From the NCBI GenBank assembly GCA_009760885.1, contig CM019693.1:2918300-2982299 (forward strand): a DNA stretch of 64,000 nt. Direction: 5' to 3'. The position numbers and the translations under genes are program-made. How positions within the stretch are numbered: position 1 is the stretch's first letter; every line of letters begins with the position of its first letter. The DNA comes from Achatina immaculata. Taxonomy: Eukaryota > Mollusca > Gastropoda > Stylommatophora > Achatinidae. Positions 57,936 through 64,000 of this stretch are shown here, in pieces. The notes beneath the pieces were generated by a model. That model was given only the letters and a program-made list of their open reading frames with translations, had not been told where the DNA came from and made no database searches.

Positions 57936-58219
57936 TATTATATTTCTCTAAACAAGATTTTACTGCCTCTAATTGCACAAACCTGAATCTAATGTATTTG
58001 TTTCTCTCTCCTAATGTAGTTTAGAAGGCGACATCTGTGGTGGCTCTGCGCTCGGTTGAATTAATAGGGGGTGGGGGGGGGGGAATTTTCCTAAAGAATA
58101 TCGTGGATGGAGGTGATAAAAGGTGCCTTAAATATCCTCTTACACGAAGCAGATTGTCGAGATCTCTCTAAAATTCTTCTTCGCCGTCGCTGTCGTTCGC
58201 CCCTCAAAATTGCGTTGAT
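57936..58219. other. unassigned spacer
   Basis: G-run at 58069-58082. No feature recognised. Confidence 0.35.
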
Positions 58220-58515
58220 TGCGGTTGTGTCGAGTATGCACCTTTGGCCCAGCACACCCGACTTCAGCTCGTAGTATTTTTAGGACCGGGCTCGTCTTCC
58301 CACTGTTATCCCAATTCATTTGGCCAGACTACGGTCTGTTTTCAGGGTTTCCTTTCGGAAGGGGAAAATAGGGTCTTGACTAGCTCTGGTTCTACATCCC
58401 TGGCTCAGGCTGACCACTGTCAGCTTGAGTAGTGCGTCTTCACCATCAGGATGTCTGTCTGCCAACCCCTCGCCACTGAAAGGCGTATTTGGAAGGAGCG
58501 GAGACGAGACAAGAC
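58220..58515 (-). mobile_element. GAA-tail family G-related, diverged
   Basis: Shares agggtcttgactagct, ctggttctacatccctggc and the outer end ggagcggagacgagacaaga with other copies. Low similarity elsewhere. Confidence 0.5.
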
Positions 58516-58552
58516 TATTTAAGGAAGTTTTTAACTGCACAGCGCCCATGGT

Positions 58553-58817
58553 AAAAGGTAAAACGGTAAAGGTAATCCTGTCATGCCTTAGAGGCACATA
58601 GGGATATGGTGTTAGTGCCCATATTTTCCTTGACCTGTCAGCACACTAGAGAGTGATGCGGTCAGTATCACGTCTGGCCGCCTTTCCTTCCCCAACTCCA
58701 GAAGAAGTCGGGTACCTATTTCTACAGCTGGGTGAATGAGGGTGCCCCCGGCTGGATTCGAACATCCGACCTTCGCCATGAGAGACCAGTGCAATAACCA
58801 CTTCGCCACTCAGACAC
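58553..58817 (-). mobile_element. tRNA-derived SINE, family A, copy 4
   Basis: Reverse complement begins GTGTCTGAGTGGCGAAGTGG, B-box-like ggatgttcgaatccagcc, body as in copies 1 and 2. The tail is GGTAAA repeats (58553-58577, plus orientation), which defines the family's tail. Confidence 0.92.
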
Positions 58818-58973
58818 GTGAATGATAAACAGGTAGTGTATACTAAGTGAATATACACCCGTACATTACGTACAGGTTCTGCTAGAAGTACAATATGTAA
58901 AAATAAATACGCCAGCTGCCGGGATGTACCGTGAATTACCGACGGCGTCCGGAAAAAAAAACACTGTGGTATA

Positions 58974-59227
58974 CAGGCAGTCCGTGAGTTATGGACGAAG
59001 TCTCTTCGTAAGTCGAATCTGTACGTAAGTCGGAACAGATAGGTACTAGCTGATGAACCGTTGTAGACGTGAGTTGTTTTGATGCGCGCGCAAAGTAGCG
59101 CCCGTTTACTAGTACGAACCATTATACTTAAAAATTTTTATACAAAAGATTTTACAGGGGGGGGGAGGGGTCGTTCGTACCTACGGTTTGTGCGTAAGTC
59201 GGACTTTCGTAACTCGAGGACTGCTTG
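58974..59227. mobile_element. MITE with TA target, 254 bp
   Basis: CAGGCAGTCCGTGAGTTA at the left and, reversed, CAAGCAGTCCTCGAGTTA at the right; further gtaagtcgg copies inside. TA flanks both ends (58972-58973, 59228-59229). Tc1/mariner-superfamily-like, no transposase. Confidence 0.78.
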
Positions 59228-59289
59228 TAGTGCAATTCTAACTATCATGACTTTTGTCCAGACAGTCCAAAATCCCTAAAAGTGTTCCC

Positions 59290-59500
59290 ATCCATCGGCA
59301 GGTTTAAATCTTTCACTGCCAGGTGTCTGTCTACTAACTTGGCCTCTCTTAACAACGTCCTCTTTAGAGTTTCACGTGGTCGACCTCTTTTTTTTTTTTC
59401 CTTCGGCCTAATGTGTTCCACTTGATAGCTTGTTTTGGGGATTCTCTGACTTATTTCTTCTCATCACGTGACCGACATATGTCCATCTCCTTTGTTTTTT
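59290..59500 (-). pseudogene. LINE family Y C-terminal fragment
   Basis: Reverse complement matches 8480-8660 closely (catatgtcggtcacgtgatg, tatcaagtggaacacatt, gtcgaccacgtgaaactcta). Confidence 0.85.
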
Positions 59501-60042
59501 TTTCTAATTAAAAATACTTATTTGATAAAAGTAAACAAAAACACAACATCGCAGACAAAGCAATTGAACATACAAAGAGAATCCGTCTGATGCCGCGTAC
59601 AGCGATCTTGGCGATTTCTTTCTGTAATACGTCGTTATCCTGAGTTTTGAGTTCATTCCTGTGAGATTCTCAGGCAGGTATATTTTCCTTCATCATTTAT
59701 CTTCAGTTTTTATCAGTATATTTTTATCTGTTTTTGCTGCATTTTATAGTTCACCCCTTCCCCCCCCCCCTCCCCTTTCTTTAATCTGTGCAGATATGGC
59801 AGGCTGTTCGTTTTAGAAAGTCAGTTTAACTGCAGTTTCTTTTTTTTTTTCATTTCTTAATTGCCTTTTTCCAGCATATTTTCGTGGACTAATTTGCTTC
59901 TTTTGAAATCTTTGGGGGGAAGAAATCTGCAGGTTTTAGTGTATGTCCACCATCATGGTTAGCGGATGAAATGTGGTTAGCACTTTCAATAAATCTACCT
60001 CAAGCACACAGTTCAGTCTTGGCATTACCAAGACTTGCTGTC
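59501..60042. other. unassigned segment
   Basis: T and C runs. No feature recognised. Confidence 0.35.
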
Positions 60043-60548
60043 TTGACACTAGAGTAACCTTCGTGTCTTGACACTGCAGTAAACTTGCTGTCTTGGCATT
60101 GCAGTAAACTTGCTGTCTTGGCACTGCAGTAAACTTGCTCTCTTGGCATTGCAGTAAACTTGCTGTCTTGGCACTGCAGTAAACTTGCTCTCTTGGCATT
60201 GCAGTAAACTTGCTGTCTTTGCATTGCAGTAAAACTTGCTGTCTGCGCATTGCAGTAAACTTGCTGTCTTGGCACTGCAGTAAACTTGCTGTCTTGGCAT
60301 TGCAGTAAACTTGCTGTCTTGGCACTGCAGTAAACTTGCTGTCTTGGCACTGCAGTAAACTTGCTGTCTTGGCACTGCAGTAAACTTGCTGTCTTGGCAT
60401 TGCAGTAAACTTGCTGTCTTGGCATTGCAGTAAACTTGCTGTCTTGGCACTGCAGTAAACTTGCTGTCTTGGAATTGCAGTAAACTTGCTGTCTTGGCAC
60501 TGCAGTAAACTTGCTGTCTTGGCACTGCAGTAAACTTGCTGTCTTGAC
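60043..60548. repeat. 25-bp minisatellite, about 20 copies
   Basis: Unit CTTGCTGTCTTGGCACTGCA plus GTAAA. Contains CTGCAG. Three minus-strand frames are open for 150-230 codons because no frame of the unit contains a stop. Confidence 0.97.
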
Positions 60549-61384
60549 ACTTTGAGCTTCAGGTACAGCACGTAGACATGCTTTGAGAACAGAACAAAGT
60601 GAGTAGGTTGCTTTTGATGTCGGATCACCTTTGTCGGTTACCTGTGTTGTAAATTTAATATACTGTCATTTTGTGTGTGTCCGTTGAGCTCCAGTTGGCA
60701 GGAATTCTCTTTAGTACTATGAAGTTCGTGCACGTGAGCTTCCAAGGAGATAGACCTATGAACTTATCTGCTAGTTATTTAGTTAATTGACGGATCATTC
60801 TCACTGCGCATCAAAACGATTAGTCCATAAGTGCTCCGATGACATCTTCAGTATTTCCACCAGTGTTTGGCGGGAGATGATACCAGCCCTGTGTTGATCA
60901 ACCAGTCCTCTTTGCTTCTTCTTCTTCTTCTGCTACGCTCTTTGTCTGGCTACTTCCACGTTCGACGTTACGTTCCAGCAACCTGTTCATGGTTGCACAC
61001 TCAGAACTGTTGCTTGAATCAGAGGATTCGACCAGCTTCTCTGAGCGCATCCCGGGATATCAGCCCCGATCTGTTTGCCCTGTCTACCCTCAGCTGTAGC
61101 CCATGGCGGGCAAGTCTGTCCGCTCCGTTGTGTACCTTGCAACCACGCCTTGTATGTACTTAAAACTTAAACACATAATGAAACATGGTGATCCTGCAAC
61201 ACTTTAATTAGATTGTTTTGAACACACAGCCATTCTCTCTACACCCCCAACCCCAAATGTATTTTACATGGATGGTATGAGAGCTTCTTGAACAAGAAAA
61301 CAAAGTGGGAAAATAAAATGATTTGAATTGCTTCACTTCCGCTGTTTTGTATGTGGAAGAATAGGAAAATTTAAGGACATGTTC
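60549..61384. other. unassigned segment with a TTC run
   Basis: (TTC)n at 60916-60931 could be the GAA tail of a minus-strand element covering about 60916-61165, but I cannot match that body to another copy. Confidence 0.4.
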
Positions 61385-61486
61385 TAAAATTTTGTGATTT
61401 CTGTTTTCTATAGAGTTCTATGTTCTAAAATTTTGTGATTTCTATTTTCTGTAGATTTCTATGTTCTAAAAATTTTGTGATTTCTA
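61385..61486. repeat. 41-bp tandem repeat, target of a Tc1 element
   Basis: ATGTTCTAAAATTTTGTGAT plus TTCTGTTTTC and a short spacer, two and a half copies. Related sequence (tatttctgttttcta) resumes after 63060. Confidence 0.88.
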
Positions 61487-63058
61487 TACTGTCAAAAATA
61501 AATAAATAAATAAATAAAACAAAAAAGCATAACTACTGATGACCCAATTTTAGCCATAACTTTGATATTCTATAGCTTTTTAAATTTAATGAATAAAATA
61601 TTCAAATTGCACACAATAATACCTAAGGGTTTAAACACTCGCTTGACAGTTTCTTGCACCTGTGTGACGAGAATTTGCTAGCCCCAGGGTTTCTCAACTT
61701 AGTATGGCGTGTGGCCTCCGCTTCCATTGATCAGCGACTGGCATCTCCTGGGCATAGATGCGATCAGATGTCTGATGTGCGCCTGTGGGATGGCTGCCCA
61801 CTCTTCCTGGAGTGCCTGCCACAGATCACGACGATTGGCTAGAGAAACGTTTCGGCGACAAACACGTCTTTGCAGCTCATCCCATAGGTGCTCGATCGAA
61901 TTCATGTCTGGAGACAGGGGTGTCCAGGGAAAGGTGAGAATGTTGTTGGCAGTCATGAACTGTGTGGTGAACCGTGCAGAATGGGGTCTGGCGTTGTCCT
62001 GTTGAAACACAGACCTTTGCGCAGCCAAAAATGGAAGGACATGGGGTCGAAGAATTTTATTGACGTATCGTTGCGCATTCAAGCCTCCTTCAATCAGCAC
62101 CAATGGACTCCTTCCGTTGAAAATGATCATTCCCCATACCATTACACCTCCACCACCGTGCAGCAGAGCTTCATCAACGCAATTTTGGGCTAAACGTTCA
62201 TTTGGCCTGCGGCAGACCCTTCTCCGTATATCATGGCGGTGCAACAAAAAGGAAGATTCGTCACTAAATCAGACACGTCTCCATTGATTGTCAGTTGTCC
62301 AGGGCCGATGCTGGTTGGCCCAAATAAGTCGATTTTGGCGATGGCGTCTCGTTAAGACAGGATCTTGGTGAGGTCATCGTGCCATCAGTCCAGCTTCATG
62401 CAGTCTATTCCGGACAGTTTGATCAGACACACGACGTCCTGCAAGCAGTGACTGGGCACTTGAGGAAGCTGTTGTAAACCTGTTTCTAAAGTGATGAACC
62501 AGAATAAAGCAATCATCAGCTGCTGTTGTCACCCTGGGTCGTCCAGTGCGGTGCCGGACTTCAGCTGAGCCAGTGGCTTGGAAACGGTGCCAAAGTCGAC
62601 TGATGGTACTCTGCTGCACGTTTAAATGCCTGGCAACCTGACTTTGACTCTCGCCTGCTTGCAGGCGACCAATAGCAATGTTTCGTAAATTTTTCGATAG
62701 ACGCGTTATAATTGTCTGCTTGAAAGTTAACTTATTGTGTTTGTGTAACCTAATCCTTTTATATGGTTTCATTTGCGTGGGAAGTGAGCTGTGCTCACCA
62801 CAAAAATCACGACTTTTCCATAAACTCAACATGAGTTATGGTAAAAAAAAAATGCATGATTATCAAGGGCAGCTACTGCGTTCTGACTGTACACGAGAAT
62901 AGCAAAATTCACGCTAAATCATGGACCTGATATCTTGGTGACAATTTTTGATTTAGTTTGAGATACCCGGGAAAAAAACTTTTGTCTTAACATAAAAAAA
63001 TGAAGCTTGCATAAGCTATGCGTTTTGTTTGTTTGTTTGTTTTTTTTTTTTGACAGTA
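61487..63058 (-). mobile_element. Tc1-like transposon with recognisable ends
   Basis: Ends: CTGTCAAAAATAAATAAATA on the left and, reversed, CTGTCAAAAAAAAAAAACAA on the right, each followed by an AAA-rich repeat and then aagcata/acgcata. TA flanks both sides. About 1.57 kb. Confidence 0.82.
61699..62832 (-). pseudogene. Tc1-family transposase (DD34E), one stop and few breaks
   Basis: N-terminal helix-turn-helix (LRNIAIGRLQAGESQSQVAR, HLNVQQSTISRLWHRFQ), the GRPRV linker, VSDQTVRNRLHEAGL, then a frame change and TRRHRQNRLIWA with FSDESSF after a stop near 62270 (first Asp). Then GGGGVMVWGMI, VFQQDNARPHSA (second Asp) and SPDMNSIEHLWDEL (Glu), 34 residues apart. It ends SGGHTPY. Better preserved than the copy at 15046; distinct sequence. 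Confidence 0.93.
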
Positions 63059-63119
63059 TATTTCTGTTTTCTAATTTCTATTTCAAAGTGGGAAAGAAAA
63101 GTTGCACATGGTTAGACAA

Positions 63120-63520
63120 TGAATAGAAGGGGGTGTAATCAGTGGGAGACCAAGACTTCAAAGTCACCCAACGACTGTAATCTTTGACAAGCAAAACTAC
63201 GAAATTATGCCGCAACTGTAATCATTGGCAGGTAAGACTTCGAAATATCCGAAAGACTGTAATCATTGGAAGATCAAGACTTTGAAAGTACCTAGCAAAT
63301 GTAATAATTTGTATATAAGACTTCGAAATACTGTAATCATGGGCAAGTGAAGACTTTGAAATAATCCGGCGATTGTAATCACTGGCAGGTAAAGACTTTG
63401 AATGAGGTTGTCCCGAATGCAGTGAAGCCGGAGTCTGAATTTTGAACTTTGACTTTGAAATCAGGCAACGATTGCAATCACTGGCAGGTAAAGACTTGAA
63501 GCCGTGCAGAGATTGTAATC
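63120..63520. repeat. degenerate ~45-bp tandem repeat
   Basis: Recurrent ctgtaatcattggcag, aagacttcgaaat blocks, about seven times with variable spacing. A piece of dispersed repeat R (ccgaatgcagtgaagccgga) is embedded at about 63395-63460. Confidence 0.78.
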
Positions 63521-63944
63521 CTCTGCTTTCTGTCGTGGGAAAGTAAATTGTACAATATATTAGGAGGCGACGAAGTTTGAAGACAACAAAGTTAAGTTAT
63601 TAAGTTCAACTGGTGAGTACGCTTTAAGTTTATTCTAACGCTCTTTGTACTGTAGGTCCAGGGTTCTGTTCCTTTGTTACTACTCATACTTTTGTAACGG
63701 TAAATGTTACGAGTGCTAACACTATTTATGTTTAGTGTCGATGGCCATGATTTAGTAATTTACAATCTGTGTTGTGTTTCAGTGAACGTTTACCTGAGAT
63801 GATGCTTGCGTTCATGGATGCGGTTAGCACGAGATTGAATTCTTACCGCTAGTGTGTTTAGTTGACAGAACAGAATGAGCGCTTGATCAGATTGGAGGTA
63901 TTTGCTGTTTCTGTCCACTGTAAATCCTAACTTGAAATTATGGA
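63521..63944. other. unassigned segment
   Basis: No feature recognised. Confidence 0.35.
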
Positions 63945-64000
63945 ATGATGTTTTTTAAGGGCATGCATCTTTCCCATCGCAACTTATCCCTGTGAGACCT
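63945..64000 (+). pseudogene. LINE family X fragment, runs off the window
   Basis: ttttaagggcatgcatcttt and cccatcgcaact match 21350-21395 and the reverse of 55600-55650. It begins inside the thumb region, so it is 5'-truncated or rearranged. Confidence 0.7.

Overview
This window is eukaryotic, repeat-dominated intergenic or intronic DNA. I found no credible host gene, no rRNA, no operon-like gene order and no CRISPR array. Nearly every open stretch with recognisable homology is a decayed transposable element, and most other long open frames are simple repeats read as protein (for example GATA tracts read as Leu-Ser-Ile-Tyr). The mix is RTE-like and I/Nimb-like LINEs, several tRNA-derived SINEs, Tc1/mariner and hAT-type elements, a Helitron-like fragment and abundant GATA, GA, TA and TACC microsatellites. 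That mix is typical of an invertebrate genome. I infer a lophotrochozoan, most likely a mollusc, but this is a guess from repeat style and not from a diagnostic gene.

Layout. 0.5-1.75 kb: LINE fragment (family A). 2.1-8.0 kb: two copies of a ~0.5 kb unit alternating with GATA microsatellites, split by a 4.48 kb endonuclease-RT-RNase H LINE with an exact 11-bp target-site duplication. 8.0-13.4 kb: three or more LINE 3' ends and a LINE broken by a SINE. 14-20 kb: a 27-bp minisatellite, a decayed Tc1 element, and a mariner element carrying a nested ~1 kb GAA-tailed retroelement. 20-31 kb: LINE family X pieces, GAA-tailed repeats, a tandem array of tiny hAT-like units, a 38-bp satellite with higher-order structure, and a LINE whose reading frame holds an expanded TA tract. 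31-44 kb: minisatellites, hAT-type MITEs, SINEs, a long TACC/TATC compound microsatellite, a LINE inserted into a 31-bp array, and a GA-rich block. 44-52 kb: LINE 3' ends, duplicated SINE pairs and a Helitron-like element. 52-64 kb: 17-bp and 25-bp minisatellites, an inverted pair of LINE 3' ends, LINE X, GAA-tailed repeats, a SINE, a MITE and a Tc1 element with recognisable ends.

The elements interact as parasites and hosts. LINEs carry the machinery (endonuclease, reverse transcriptase, RNase H), and short non-coding elements with the same 3' end or the same GAA tail have probably been copied by that machinery. All coding copies seen here carry frameshifts, stops or lost catalytic residues, so none looks active. 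The most informative structures are nested insertions with clear target duplications, which give a relative order of events.
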